From Anaerolineae bacterium (GTDB lineage Bacteria; Chloroflexota; Anaerolineae; 4572-78; J111), in the NCBI GenBank assembly GCA_016926805.1, contig JAFGNV010000007.1, positions 1 through 38,730 of the forward strand: a stretch of 38,730 nucleotides of DNA, in the 5' to 3' direction. This document shows positions 8,338 through 16,794 of this stretch, in pieces. Positions within the stretch are counted from its first letter, which is position 1, and each line of letters starts with the position of its first letter. Below the pieces are notes generated by a model. That model made no database searches. It had not been told where the DNA came from and was given only the letters and a program-made list of their open reading frames with translations. The position numbers were made by a program, and so were the translations under genes.

Positions 8338-8379
8338 GTCCAGAATTTTGTGCAACCTTCGGTTGCCCGAAATCTGGAC
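8338..8379. repeat. Nested hairpin upstream of fakA
   Basis: Outer arms GTCCAGA (8338-8344) and TCTGGAC (8373-8379) enclose an inner GCAACC-TTC-GGTTGC hairpin (8352-8366). A second short hairpin GTCCG...CGGAC (8419-8440) follows. It lies between divergent rpmB and fakA; function unknown, but it resembles the other intergenic palindromes. Confidence 0.55.
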
Positions 8380-8477
8380 AAACCAGGGGGATTCGGAGGG
8401 ATACCCCCCGCGGCCCCCGTCCGTCCTAAAATTTTCGGACAGGCCCTTGGATAATGGGAACCGGATTGGAGTTTGGC

Positions 8478-10133
8478 TTGTCTACCGCAAAACTTTCCCA
8501 GCAGGGATTTCAGATTAAAAATGGAATTGTGGTTGCCTGTAATGGGCTTGGCCTGAAAAACCTACTCCGGGGTGGTGAGCAATGGCTTGAAACGCACGTG
8601 CATGTGGTTAACAACCTAAACGTGTTCCCCGTGCCCGACGGCGACACCGGCACAAATATGCTGCTGACCATGCGCTCGGCCCTGGCCAAAATAGAAGAAA
8701 CGCCGGACCAGCGAGTGGGCGCCATTGCCGCCGCTGCGGCCAAAGGTGCGTTGATGGGTGCTCGTGGCAACTCTGGCGTAATTTTATCGCAGTTTTTGCA
8801 GGGATTGGCACAAGGGTTTGCCGGACGGGTCAGCTTTACGGCCGGTGATTTTGCCCGCGCTGTCCAACGAGGCGTAGAGCAGGCTTACCAGAGCGTGCTC
8901 AACCCGGTAGAGGGAACGATTCTCACCGTGGCTCGCGCCATTGCCGAGGCCGCCGCCCGGAGTGCCGCCGCAAGTGAGGATTTGCTGGTGTTGCTGGTTG
9001 AAGTATTGCGGGCGGCTACCGTCGCCCAGGCCAGCACGCCCTCGCTGCTGCCGGTATTGCAGGCGGCAGGCGTGACCGACTCGGGCGGGCAGGGACTGGT
9101 GTATATTTTTGAAGGCGGGCTGCGTTTGTTGAACCACGATTTGATTCACCCCATTTCCACCGGTGAAATTGCGCCCGTTTTACCTTTGAAGTTAAAATTC
9201 TCATTACCAGACGAGAACGAGGCTTACGGGTACGATGTGCAGTTCCTGATTCAGGGTGAGCAGCTTGACGTATCCACCATTCGGACCTGCATTGATCGTT
9301 TTGGTTGGTCAACGCTGGTAGTGGGCGACGAGCATTTGGTTAAAGTACATGTGCACACCCAAGACCCCGGCCAGCCACTTAGTTACGGAGCCAAACAGGG
9401 CCTCATCAGCGATGTGGTGGTAGATAATCTGGACCAGCAGGCCAGGGAGTTTGTCCACAAAGTTGAGGAGACCCAGGCAGAGATTGCCACCATTGCCGTG
9501 GCGCCAGGGACAGGATTGACCCGGATTTTTCAGAGTTTGGGGGTTGGCCAGGTATTATCCGGCGGTCAAACCAAAAATCCCAGCGTGCAAGAACTGCTCA
9601 CGGCTATTAATCAGGTTAAAGCGGATAACGTTTTGATTCTGCCCAACAATAAAAACGTGATTCTGGCTGCCCAACAGGCCCGGGATTTATCTCAGAAAAA
9701 TGTGGAAGTGCTGCCCACGCAAACCGTTCCCCAGGGTATTGCGGCGCTCCTTTCGTTTAATTATCAGGCCGACCTGCCCACCAACGTCCAACGAATGTCC
9801 ACGGCGGCGCGGCAGGTGCAAACCATCGAAGTGGCCCGGGTGGCGCGGGATAGCCGACTCAATGGATTCAATCTAAAAACCGGCGGGGTGATGGGTTTGC
9901 TGGACAATGAATTGGTCGGCGCCGGGCAGGATTTTGATGGCGTGGCGCTTGAGGTGCTGGCGCAAGCAGAAGCCGAGGCGGGCGAAATTGTCACCATTTA
10001 CTTTGGCCGGGATAGCTCATTGGAGCAGGCCAACGCCCTGGCAAGTAAAATTGGTGAGGTATATCCCGAGTTGGAGGTTGAGGTGTACGCAGGGGGGCAA
10101 CCTCATTATCAATATATTATTTCATTGGAGTGA
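8478..10133 (+). CDS. fakA: Fatty acid kinase FakA-like (DAK2/DhaL domain, YloV family)
   Basis: ATP-dependent kinase subunit that phosphorylates fatty acids presented by FakB (DegV) proteins, feeding exogenous or recycled acyl chains to phospholipid synthesis. The N-terminal DhaL kinase domain has the nucleotide/Mg motif Asn-Val-Phe-Pro-Val-Pro-Asp-Gly-Asp-Thr-Gly-Thr-Asn-Met and Gly-Ala-Arg-Gly-Asn-Ser-Gly-Val. The middle domain has Val-Lys-Val-His-Val-His-Thr, and a C-terminal DegV-like domain follows. I prefer TTG 8478 as start: GGAG lies 6 bases upstream, and a GATAAT at 8450-8455 could be the -10, which would exclude the alternative ATG 8454. GTG 8529 is also possible. From 8478 the product is 551 residues. 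The next gene encodes DegV, its expected partner. Confidence 0.88.
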   Translation: MSTAKLSQQGFQIKNGIVVACNGLGLKNLLRGGEQWLETHVHVVNNLNVFPVPDGDTGTNMLLTMRSALAKIEETPDQRVGAIAAAAAKGALMGARGNSGVILSQFLQGLAQGFAGRVSFTAGDFARAVQRGVEQAYQSVLNPVEGTILTVARAIAEAAARSAAASEDLLVLLVEVLRAATVAQASTPSLLPVLQAAGVTDSGGQGLVYIFEGGLRLLNHDLIHPISTGEIAPVLPLKLKFSLPDENEAYGYDVQFLIQGEQLDVSTIRTCIDRFGWSTLVVGDEHLVKVHVHTQDPGQPLSYGAKQGLISDVVVDNLDQQAREFVHKVEETQAEIATIAVAPGTGLTRIFQSLGVGQVLSGGQTKNPSVQELLTAINQVKADNVLILPNNKNVILAAQQARDLSQKNVEVLPTQTVPQGIAALLSFNYQADLPTNVQRMSTAARQVQTIEVARVARDSRLNGFNLKTGGVMGLLDNELVGAGQDFDGVALEVLAQAEAEAGEIVTIYFGRDSSLEQANALASKIGEVYPELEVEVYAGGQPHYQYIISLE

Positions 10134-10142
10134 TAAGTTACT

Positions 10143-10997
10143 TTGTCACAAGTTGCTATTATAACCGATAGTACTGCTTACCTGAAACCAGGCGAAGCTG
10201 AAAAGCTAGGGGTTCATGTGGTTCCGCTCAATATTCAGTTGGGTGGAGACCGGTTTCTGGAAGGCATCGAAATCGACTCGGACGAGCTTTTCCACCGGCT
10301 TGATTACGGCGCGCCCTATCCGGTCAGTCATCCCCCTGACCTGGCGGTTCTGGAAAAGCTTTATGCCGACCTGCATCAACAAACCGACCAAATTATTGCC
10401 ATTCATGTGTCACGGCGGTTGAGTAGAACTGTGCAGGTTTCTGAAATGGGCGCCGAAGCCTTGCTGGGCCGCTGCTCGATTGAAATCATCGACTCAATGA
10501 CCACCTCGGTGGGGTTGGGGATTCTGGTCAAAGCGGCCGCCAAGGCCGCCAACGCAGGAGCGCCCCTGGATGATATTGTGCGCTTGGTGCGGGGAATGAT
10601 TCCCCACATCTACCTGGTCTTTTACGTAGAAACCATGGACTATCTGGAGCGGGCCGGGCGGATCGGCAAAGCCCAGGCTATTTTGGGGTCTATGCTCAAC
10701 ATCAAACCCATTCTTTTTATGGAAGATGGTGATATTATCCCTCTGGAAAAAGTGCGCACCACCGAAAAAGCCATCGAAAAACTCTTTGAGTTTGTAGCCG
10801 AATTTGATAATTTACAGCAAACTGCTATTATTCAATGCAACAGGCACCCCACCAGAGACGCGCGAAACCTCCAACAACGTCTGATTCAGAGTTTTCCTGA
10901 TCTAGATTTTCCAATCATTCAATATGGGCCCGATTTGGCCACACGAGTCGGCCCAAATGCTCTGGGGATTGTAGTCTACGAAGGGATGACCTTTTAA
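10143..10997 (+). CDS. DegV family fatty-acid-binding protein (FakB type)
   Basis: 284 residues with the DegV fold. The N terminus Val-Ala-Ile-Ile-Thr-Asp-Ser-Thr-Ala forms the first lipid-carboxylate loop, the Ser-Arg-Arg-Leu-Ser-Arg-Thr segment the second, and Gly-Arg-Ile-Gly-Lys-Ala-Gln-Ala-Ile-Leu-Gly the conserved central motif. Such proteins hold a fatty acid and hand it to FakA for phosphorylation. Location 9 bases after a fakA stop strongly supports a kinase-carrier pair. The start is TTG 10143; GGAG lies 12 bases upstream, a little far, and no ATG fits better. It is followed by recG after one base. The bound acyl chain cannot be told from sequence. Confidence 0.9.
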   Translation: MSQVAIITDSTAYLKPGEAEKLGVHVVPLNIQLGGDRFLEGIEIDSDELFHRLDYGAPYPVSHPPDLAVLEKLYADLHQQTDQIIAIHVSRRLSRTVQVSEMGAEALLGRCSIEIIDSMTTSVGLGILVKAAAKAANAGAPLDDIVRLVRGMIPHIYLVFYVETMDYLERAGRIGKAQAILGSMLNIKPILFMEDGDIIPLEKVRTTEKAIEKLFEFVAEFDNLQQTAIIQCNRHPTRDARNLQQRLIQSFPDLDFPIIQYGPDLATRVGPNALGIVVYEGMTF

Positions 10998-10998
10998 C

Positions 10999-13602
10999 GT
11001 GTTAGCCAGTTTTGACAAACTCGCCCGGATGTTGATTCAGGAGCGAAGGCTTGAATACAAAAACAAGGCCGTAATGGGTGGGCTGGAAAAATTTATGCCC
11101 ACCTGGGTGGCTGAAGCAGAACAGGAAGTCACCACCGACGCCGAACGCCAGCTCATCCAGGACGTAGCCCAGGCCCTGAACCAATACCCGGAAATCTCCG
11201 AGACCGACCGGCCAAATTATCTCCATCGAATTTTGGTCAAATTGCACAAGGCGGGCGAATCGATTGCCGAAGATGATGCGGCTGAAGCGGAAGCCAAGCC
11301 GGAAGTTGGCGCGGTTCAGCCTGTTGCCACGCAACCGCCTGCTGAAACCGATGCCGAACCTGGGGCGGATTCAGAGCCGGAACCGGAACCGATACAGGAG
11401 CAGATTTCAACTCAAGAAGTCAAACCGGCGATAGAAATTGTTGCGGCTCCGGAAAAACCGGCGCGCGCTTCGACGCCCCCGCCTCCTCCGCCCCCTTCCC
11501 CTCCCTTTCAGCGTGACTTGCGGGCCGATTTTGCCCAGGTTGGTTTGAACTCGCCAGTGACCAAGTTGCCGGGCATCAAAGAGGTGATGGCCAAGAAACT
11601 GGCCCGGTTGAGTGTTCAGACCGTTGGCGATTTTCTGAGCCTGTATCCGCGGCGATACGACGACTATCGCAGCCTCAAGCCTATCAATCGGCTGCAATAC
11701 GGTGAAGAGGTAACCATCATTGCCCAGGTGTGGAAAATCCATCAGCGCGACTCGCGCAGAGGCCAGACGTTGGTCAACGTCACCTTATCCGACGGCACCG
11801 GCAAAATGGAGGTCACCTGGTTCAATCAGCCGTGGCTGGTCAATAGACTCAAACCCGGCACGCAGATTGTCGTGAGCGGCAAGGTGAGCGAGTACCTGGG
11901 CCGGTTGACCTTTACCTCGCCTGAGTGGGAGGAACTGGACAAAGATTTGCTCCACACCGGCCGGATTGTACCGGTGTACCCCTTAACCGAGGGCATCACG
12001 GCCAAGTGGCTGCGTAAACAGGTAAGAGCGGCGGTTGACTACTGGTCTTCGCGCCTGACCGATCCGCTACCGGCCGAGTCTTTGGACCGGCTGAAGCTGC
12101 CCGCTCTGGACGAAGCCATCCGCCAGATTCATTTTCCCGATGATTGGGAAAAATTGGAAATCGCGCGCCGCCGTTTGGCGTTTGATGAACTGCTCCTTAT
12201 TCAGTTAAGTGTTTTGCAGCAGCGGCAGGCCTGGCGCGCCCAGTCGGGTCGACCCGTTCACACTGGCCCGGAGGTGGTGGAGCAGTTGGTAAAGGCCCTG
12301 CCGTTTGAGTTGACCACGGCCCAGCGCCGGGCGCTGGATGAGATTGTGGCCGACCTGCGACAGGGCGTGCCCATGAGCCGCCTGTTGCAAGGCGATGTCG
12401 GCTCCGGTAAAACGGTGGTGGCTCTGGCTGCGATGGTGCTAACTGTTTTGGATAAAGGACAGGCCGCTATTCTGGCCCCCACCGAAATCCTGGCCGAGCA
12501 ACACTTTAAGGGGATGAGTAAATTGCTTGAGCCTATCGGTCAGGCCCTGGGCCAAGAACTCAGTATCCGGCTGTTAACGGGCAGTACCCCGGCGGCGGAA
12601 CGGCGGGAGTTGCTCGACCAACTGGCCAACGGCCAGGTGGATATGCTGGTGGGCACGCATGCCATCATCCAAAGCGATGTTGAAATCAACGACCTGCGGC
12701 TGGCGGTGATTGACGAGCAGCATCGCTTTGGCGTGGGGCAGCGTTCTGCCTTGCGGGAGAAGGGCTTCAATCCCCACATGCTGGTGATGACGGCCACACC
12801 CATCCCGCGCACCCTGAGCCTGACCCTGTACGGCGATTTAGACCTATCCATCATCGACGAAATGCCGCCGGGCCGGCAAACTATCGCCACCCGTTGGGTG
12901 TCTCCCCGGGAGCGAGAGCGGGCCTACAGCTTTTTGCAGGCGCAAATTGAAAAAGGTCGGCAGGCGTTTATTATCTGTCCGCTGGTGGAAGAGTCGGACA
13001 AAACCGAAGCCCGCGCCGCCATTGAAGAACACAAACGTTTGCAAACCGAAGTCTTCCCGCGCCTCAAGTTGGGGCTGTTGCATGGGCGCATGAAGGCCGA
13101 CGAAAAAGATAAAGTTATGACTACCTTCCGCGATGGCCAAACCGACATCCTGGTTTCGACTTCGGTGGTGGAGGTGGGGATTGATGTGCCCAATGCTTCG
13201 GTTATTCTCATCGAAGGCGCCAACCGTTTTGGTCTGGCCCAACTGCACCAGTTCCGTGGTCGCGTGGGGCGGGGCGAACACAAGAGTTATTGCCTGCTGC
13301 TGGCCGACAAGGTTACCCCGGAAGTGGAGGAGCGACTGCAAGCTGTGGAGCAAACCACCGATGGCTTTAAATTGGCCGAGAAGGATCTGGAGATGCGCGG
13401 CCCGGGCGAATTTTTCGGGACGCGCCAGAGCGGGTTGCCCGACTTGAAGTTGGTCAAACTCAGCGATACCAAGTTACTGGAACTGGCCCGCAGCGAAGCT
13501 CAACTGATTTTTGGGCAAGATCCCCATTTAAAACAACCGCAACATCAATTATTGGTCCAACAACTGGAAAACTTCTGGAATCCGGAAAGTGATTTAAGCT
13601 AA
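10999..13602 (+). CDS. recG: ATP-dependent DNA helicase RecG
   Basis: Remodels stalled replication forks and branched DNA. The conserved enzyme starts near residue 190 with the wedge/OB domain, then Walker A Gly-Asp-Val-Gly-Ser-Gly-Lys-Thr (about 465-472), Asp-Glu-Gln-His (about 572-575), Thr-Ala-Thr-Pro-Ile-Pro-Arg and the C-terminal Gln-Phe-Arg-Gly-Arg-Val-Gly-Arg-Gly. Compared with E. coli RecG (about 690 residues), it carries an extra N-terminal part of about 180 residues. This consists of a helical domain (1-95), then an acidic, Pro/Glu-rich low-complexity linker ending in a run of seven prolines (about 157-163). N-terminally extended RecG is known in other phyla; the role of this one is unknown. 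Start GTG 10999, one base after the degV stop. The stop overlaps the coaD start. Confidence 0.95.
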   Translation: MLASFDKLARMLIQERRLEYKNKAVMGGLEKFMPTWVAEAEQEVTTDAERQLIQDVAQALNQYPEISETDRPNYLHRILVKLHKAGESIAEDDAAEAEAKPEVGAVQPVATQPPAETDAEPGADSEPEPEPIQEQISTQEVKPAIEIVAAPEKPARASTPPPPPPPSPPFQRDLRADFAQVGLNSPVTKLPGIKEVMAKKLARLSVQTVGDFLSLYPRRYDDYRSLKPINRLQYGEEVTIIAQVWKIHQRDSRRGQTLVNVTLSDGTGKMEVTWFNQPWLVNRLKPGTQIVVSGKVSEYLGRLTFTSPEWEELDKDLLHTGRIVPVYPLTEGITAKWLRKQVRAAVDYWSSRLTDPLPAESLDRLKLPALDEAIRQIHFPDDWEKLEIARRRLAFDELLLIQLSVLQQRQAWRAQSGRPVHTGPEVVEQLVKALPFELTTAQRRALDEIVADLRQGVPMSRLLQGDVGSGKTVVALAAMVLTVLDKGQAAILAPTEILAEQHFKGMSKLLEPIGQALGQELSIRLLTGSTPAAERRELLDQLANGQVDMLVGTHAIIQSDVEINDLRLAVIDEQHRFGVGQRSALREKGFNPHMLVMTATPIPRTLSLTLYGDLDLSIIDEMPPGRQTIATRWVSPRERERAYSFLQAQIEKGRQAFIICPLVEESDKTEARAAIEEHKRLQTEVFPRLKLGLLHGRMKADEKDKVMTTFRDGQTDILVSTSVVEVGIDVPNASVILIEGANRFGLAQLHQFRGRVGRGEHKSYCLLLADKVTPEVEERLQAVEQTTDGFKLAEKDLEMRGPGEFFGTRQSGLPDLKLVKLSDTKLLELARSEAQLIFGQDPHLKQPQHQLLVQQLENFWNPESDLS

Positions 13603-14126
13603 TGATCAGAGCCGTATATCCTGCAACCTTTGACCCCATTACTAATGGTCACATTGATATTGCCGAACGCGCCGCCAGAATCTTTGACGAATTGGTCGTC
13701 GGCGTTTCCGATCATTCTATGAAGAGCGTGCTCTTTTCAACTGAAGAACGGTTACGCCTGACCCGTGAAGCCCTGAGCCACATCAAGAACGTGCGCGTTC
13801 AGAGCTACAGCAGCCTGACCGTGAATTTTGCCAGAGAACAGGGAGCCGGATACATTGTGCGTGGCCTGCGCGCCCTGTCTGATTTTGAATGGGAATTGCA
13901 GCTATCGCTGGCCAATCACAGTCTGGACCCTGATATCGAGACTATCTGCCTGATGGCCAGTCAGGAACACTCCTTTTTGAGTTCGAGCGTGCTGAAAGAG
14001 ATTGCCATGAATGGGGGTAGCATTGACCATTTAGCTCCGCGGGTTGTGGTTGAGGCGCTGCGCAAACAAGAAAAACTCGATGAAGAGGGAAACAGTCGCG
14101 TAAAGATTGTATCTGTGCGCGACTGA
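13602..14126 (+). CDS. coaD: Phosphopantetheine adenylyltransferase
   Basis: Transfers AMP from ATP to 4'-phosphopantetheine, the fourth step of coenzyme A synthesis. The nucleotidyltransferase motif Thr14-Asn-Gly-His17 follows the standard Tyr-Pro-x-x-Phe-Asp-Pro opening. The Arg-Gly-Leu-Arg-Ala-Leu-Ser-Asp-Phe-Glu-Trp-Glu segment and the Ser-Ser-Ser-Val-Leu-Lys-Glu motif are present. At 174 residues it is about 10-15 longer than usual at the C terminus. The ATG shares one base with the recG stop (TAATG), implying translational coupling. CoA supply fits the fatty-acid genes around it. Confidence 0.95.
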   Translation: MIRAVYPATFDPITNGHIDIAERAARIFDELVVGVSDHSMKSVLFSTEERLRLTREALSHIKNVRVQSYSSLTVNFAREQGAGYIVRGLRALSDFEWELQLSLANHSLDPDIETICLMASQEHSFLSSSVLKEIAMNGGSIDHLAPRVVVEALRKQEKLDEEGNSRVKIVSVRD

Positions 14127-14155
14127 GCTTGAATATTTAGAAAGAGGTGCGTGCC

Positions 14156-14686
14156 ATGGATATTCTTCATCTGATAGACCGACTGGAAATGCTCATCACC
14201 GAAAAAAGTTTTCGGATACCCCTTACGTCTAATGTGATTGTGCAGGAAGACGAATTTTTGGACATTATCGACCAGATGCGGGTGTCCATTCCGGAGGAGG
14301 TAAAACTGGCCAAACGCACCGAAGCCGAACGGGAGCGGTTGCTCCTGCAAGCACAGGAGGAAGCCAACCGTCTGGTTGAAGTGGCCCGCGAAAAAGCCAA
14401 GGCCATGACCGAGGACCATGAACTGATCACCTTTGCCCGGCAACGGGCCAAAGAAATTGAAGTCGACGCCCAACAACAGGCCCAGGAAATCATTGCCGAT
14501 TCTGACGAGTACATTATCGACCAGTTGAGCGAGTTGGAAGAGCAATTGATGAAAACCCTGACCACCGTGCGTAATGGCTTGCGACATGTCAGAGAAACCC
14601 AGACCAGGAGAACCAATCGTCGTCGAGAAGGAATGAAGGAACAGGAGGAAGAATTAGCGAGCGAAACAGAAGTAGAGGCGGAGTGA
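14156..14686 (+). CDS. SepIVA/DivIVA-like coiled-coil protein
   Basis: 176 residues, nearly all helical. A short N-terminal region (1-45) contains a Phe-Arg-Ile-Pro-Leu-Thr-Ser-Asn motif and Glu-Phe-Leu-Asp-Ile-Ile-Asp-Gln-Met-Arg. A charged coiled coil (about 50-125) with Ala-Gln-Glu-Glu-Ala-type repeats follows, and then Glu-Tyr-Ile-Ile-Asp-Gln-Leu-Ser-Glu-Leu-Glu-Glu. The order of these pieces, and the place between coaD and yceD-rpmF, match SepIVA of Mycobacterium (Rv2927c), a DivIVA-related cell-envelope/division factor. This is from memory of the family, not a search. The protein is shorter, with a reduced coil. F0-ATPase b-subunit-like annotations are an alternative, but there is no membrane anchor. 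The start is ATG 14156, with AGAGGTG 6 bases upstream; GTG 14147 is less likely. Confidence 0.6.
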   Translation: MDILHLIDRLEMLITEKSFRIPLTSNVIVQEDEFLDIIDQMRVSIPEEVKLAKRTEAERERLLLQAQEEANRLVEVAREKAKAMTEDHELITFARQRAKEIEVDAQQQAQEIIADSDEYIIDQLSELEEQLMKTLTTVRNGLRHVRETQTRRTNRRREGMKEQEEELASETEVEAE

Positions 14687-14740
14687 GCTGAGCATCATTC
14701 GTTACTTTTGCTTTGTTTGGCCATTCCGGCTATGTTTTAT

Positions 14741-14768
14741 TTGACAATCTGGTATTCTTTTTTATAAT
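14741..14768 (+). promoter_or_regulatory. Consensus sigma70-type promoter of the yceD-rpmF unit
   Basis: TTGACA at 14741-14746, a 16-bp spacer and TATAAT at 14763-14768, both hexamers perfect. Transcription should start around 14775. This is the strongest promoter visible in the window. Confidence 0.85.
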
Positions 14769-14795
14769 CAATCGTTTGTGTACGAGAAACAGGCT

Positions 14796-15347
14796 ATGTC
14801 TGCCTTACCTGAATTGCAGTTTAACGTTGCTCAATTATTAAAGGAAGCAACCGGCGCGACACGCAGTTACGAGGTCAACGCCAAGATTAAGGACGAACTT
14901 GATAACGAGGTTATTGTTGTTTCTCCTCTGATCGGCCAGGTGGTATTTCTGCATACCGGACCAAATGTTTTGGTCACCGGCCAGCTGCAAACAACCATCC
15001 AAAAAAGTTGTGGCCGCTGCCTTGCCGATTTTACCAGTGCTGTGTCAATTGAATTGGAAGAAATTTTTTATCCGGTGATAAATGTGGTTACCGGGATTCC
15101 GCTAGAAACCCCGGAAGAAGCCGACTCGGCCAACTTAATTGACGAGCATAATATTCTGGATCTGAGTGAGGTTGTCCGTCAGGAGTTGTTGGTAACTAGC
15201 GATGGCATTCTTTATTGTCGGCCGGATTGTAAGGGGCTTTGCCCCCATTGTGGTCAGGATCGTAATGTAACTTCTTGCGATTGTGAAGATAACACCATCG
15301 ACCCGCGTTGGGCGGGTCTGCAAACTCTGCAAATTGCCGAAGATTGA
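14796..15347 (+). CDS. YceD/DUF177 family protein
   Basis: Small protein of the DUF177 family, linked to 23S rRNA accumulation in other bacteria and almost always encoded just before L32, as here. 183 residues from ATG 14796. The central strand region carries Cys-Gly-Arg-Cys-Leu, and the C terminus has the Cys-Arg-Pro-Asp-Cys-Lys-Gly-Leu-Cys-Pro-x-Cys-Gly signature, so metal binding is likely. GTG 14778 gives six more residues, but from the promoter position it would be within 3 bases of the mRNA 5' end. ATG 14796 has a leader of about 20 bases with only a weak CAGG ahead of it. Either start is possible. The rpmF gene follows after 29 bases. Confidence 0.85.
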   Translation: MSALPELQFNVAQLLKEATGATRSYEVNAKIKDELDNEVIVVSPLIGQVVFLHTGPNVLVTGQLQTTIQKSCGRCLADFTSAVSIELEEIFYPVINVVTGIPLETPEEADSANLIDEHNILDLSEVVRQELLVTSDGILYCRPDCKGLCPHCGQDRNVTSCDCEDNTIDPRWAGLQTLQIAED

Positions 15348-15376
15348 CGTAATCCAGGCTAGAAAGGATTTTTAAA

Positions 15377-15571
15377 ATGGGCGCTTTACCTAAACGAAAA
15401 GTCTCCCGCGTCCGCAGAGACCGCCGCCGGGCGCATTATCTGCGCTTGAAAACGCCGAATATGATTGCCTGTCCAAAGTGTGGTACTCTGCGCCTGTCTC
15501 ACCATGTTTGTCCTAATTGTGGCACGTACAAGGGTGAGCAGGTAATTGAGGTGGATGAGGCGTCTGAGTAA
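15377..15571 (+). CDS. rpmF: 50S ribosomal protein L32, zinc form
   Basis: 64 residues. The usual N terminus Met-Gly-Ala-Leu-Pro-Lys-Arg-Lys-Val-Ser is followed by a basic rRNA-binding stretch and a four-Cys zinc ribbon, Cys-Pro-Lys-Cys...Cys-Pro-Asn-Cys-Gly. The zinc-type L32 alongside a zinc-type L28 suggests the cell's standard ribosome uses metal-binding forms; no Cys-free paralogue is in the window. An AAAGGA ribosome site lies about 9 bases before the ATG. It is co-transcribed with yceD. Confidence 0.96.
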   Translation: MGALPKRKVSRVRRDRRRAHYLRLKTPNMIACPKCGTLRLSHHVCPNCGTYKGEQVIEVDEASE

Positions 15572-15656
15572 AAATATCCAAAGTAGCAAGAGCATAATCC
15601 TACGATTAACTACACACAAATTAGGTTACTACCCTGATACTTTGTAATGATTAGTC

Positions 15657-15692
15657 TGGCCGTGCTTGCCCTGGTTGCGTATGGTACGGCCA
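15657..15692 (+). promoter_or_regulatory. Possible attenuator hairpin before fabD
   Basis: TGGCCGT (15657-15663) pairs with ACGGCCA (15686-15692) across a 22-nt loop and is followed by TTGTTTTGT, ending 15 bases before the fabD ATG. It could weaken readthrough from rpmF into fabD. The long loop keeps this tentative. Confidence 0.35.
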
Positions 15693-15707
15693 TTGTTTTG
15701 TCTGATA

Positions 15708-16646
15708 ATGACCAATAACATAGCTTTTGTATTTCCTGGACAAGGTTCGCAACAGGTGGGGATGGGCCAGACTCTGGCGGAACGTTTCCCTGTGGCTCGT
15801 GAGCTTTTTGCACAGGCCGATGAGGTGCTGGGCTTCTCTTTGAGTAAGTTCTGCTTTGAGGGTCCGGAAGAAGAACTCAACGATACCTTCAATACTCAAC
15901 CGGCCCTTTTTGTGACCAGTATGGCGGCTCTGGCCGCCCTGAGAGAGCAGGGGTTTGAGGTAAGACCGGCGTATGTGGCCGGCCACAGTATGGGCGAGTA
16001 TTCGGCTTATGCAGCGGCGAACGCTCTCTCCTTTGAGGATGGTTTGCGGCTGGTTCGCGAGCGAGGGCGGCTGATGAAAAAAGCCGGAGAGATTAATCCC
16101 GGCAGTATGGCCGCGATCATTGGTTTGGATGATGACGTGGTTGCCAAAATTTGCCAGGATGTAACCGCTGAGGGTAAGGGTGTGCTGCAATTGGCCAATT
16201 ACAACTCACCGGGACAGGTAGTAATTTCCGGCCATCACGCTGCCGTAGAGCGAGGCCTTGAGTTGGCCCAGGCCGCCAAAGCCAAACGAGCACGCAAGCT
16301 GCCCATCAGCATCGCTTCCCATTCGGAACTGATGCGTGTCATCACCGACGAGTTTCGAGAGGCGGTGGATAAAACACAACTAAATTTGCCGGACATACCA
16401 GTTGTGGCCAATGTTACCGCCCGGCCACTTGATTCTCTGGCCGCTATCCGGGCGGAGATGGAGGGGCAACTTACCTCATCGGTGCGTTGGACGGATTCGG
16501 TGCGCTGGATGGTGACGCAGGGAATTACCGATTTTATTGAAATCGGGCCGAAGGATGTTTTGACCGGCCTCATCCGTCGCATTGACCAGGGCGTTAACCG
16601 TTACAACATCGGCACACCTGAAGACATTGAGGCCTTCCTTTCTTAA
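15708..16646 (+). CDS. fabD: Malonyl-CoA:ACP transacylase FabD
   Basis: Transfers malonyl from CoA to acyl carrier protein at the start of fatty acid elongation. 312 residues. Phe-Pro-Gly-Gln-Gly-Ser-Gln at the N terminus, the nucleophile elbow Gly-His-Ser94-Met-Gly-Glu and His205 in Ile-Ala-Ser-His-Ser complete the catalytic pair; Glu-Ile-Gly-Pro-Lys-Asp-Val lies near the end. The start ATG 15708 is chosen because homology begins at once (Asn-Ile-Ala-Phe-Val-Phe-Pro-Gly); upstream in-frame codons are not conserved-looking. No clear ribosome site. In many bacteria plsX and fabH lie between rpmF and fabD, but here fabD follows rpmF directly. Confidence 0.95.
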   Translation: MTNNIAFVFPGQGSQQVGMGQTLAERFPVARELFAQADEVLGFSLSKFCFEGPEEELNDTFNTQPALFVTSMAALAALREQGFEVRPAYVAGHSMGEYSAYAAANALSFEDGLRLVRERGRLMKKAGEINPGSMAAIIGLDDDVVAKICQDVTAEGKGVLQLANYNSPGQVVISGHHAAVERGLELAQAAKAKRARKLPISIASHSELMRVITDEFREAVDKTQLNLPDIPVVANVTARPLDSLAAIRAEMEGQLTSSVRWTDSVRWMVTQGITDFIEIGPKDVLTGLIRRIDQGVNRYNIGTPEDIEAFLS

Positions 16647-16794
16647 TTACCCGGGTAGGGTTAGCAAGAATCTTGTTGGATTCCCTAAAGTCTCTTAATT
16701 TTATCTGGAAAAAGGGCGCTAATAGTACTAACGTCCTATGTAGCCTTTGGCCAACTTTACCATAATATTATATGGAGGGGTATTTTTAACTATC

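Noticed and set aside
16723..16730. TAGTACTA palindrome before fabG as a FapR operator
   Set aside because: Only 8 bp are symmetric and the known FapR site is about 17 bp; no fapR gene is in the window.
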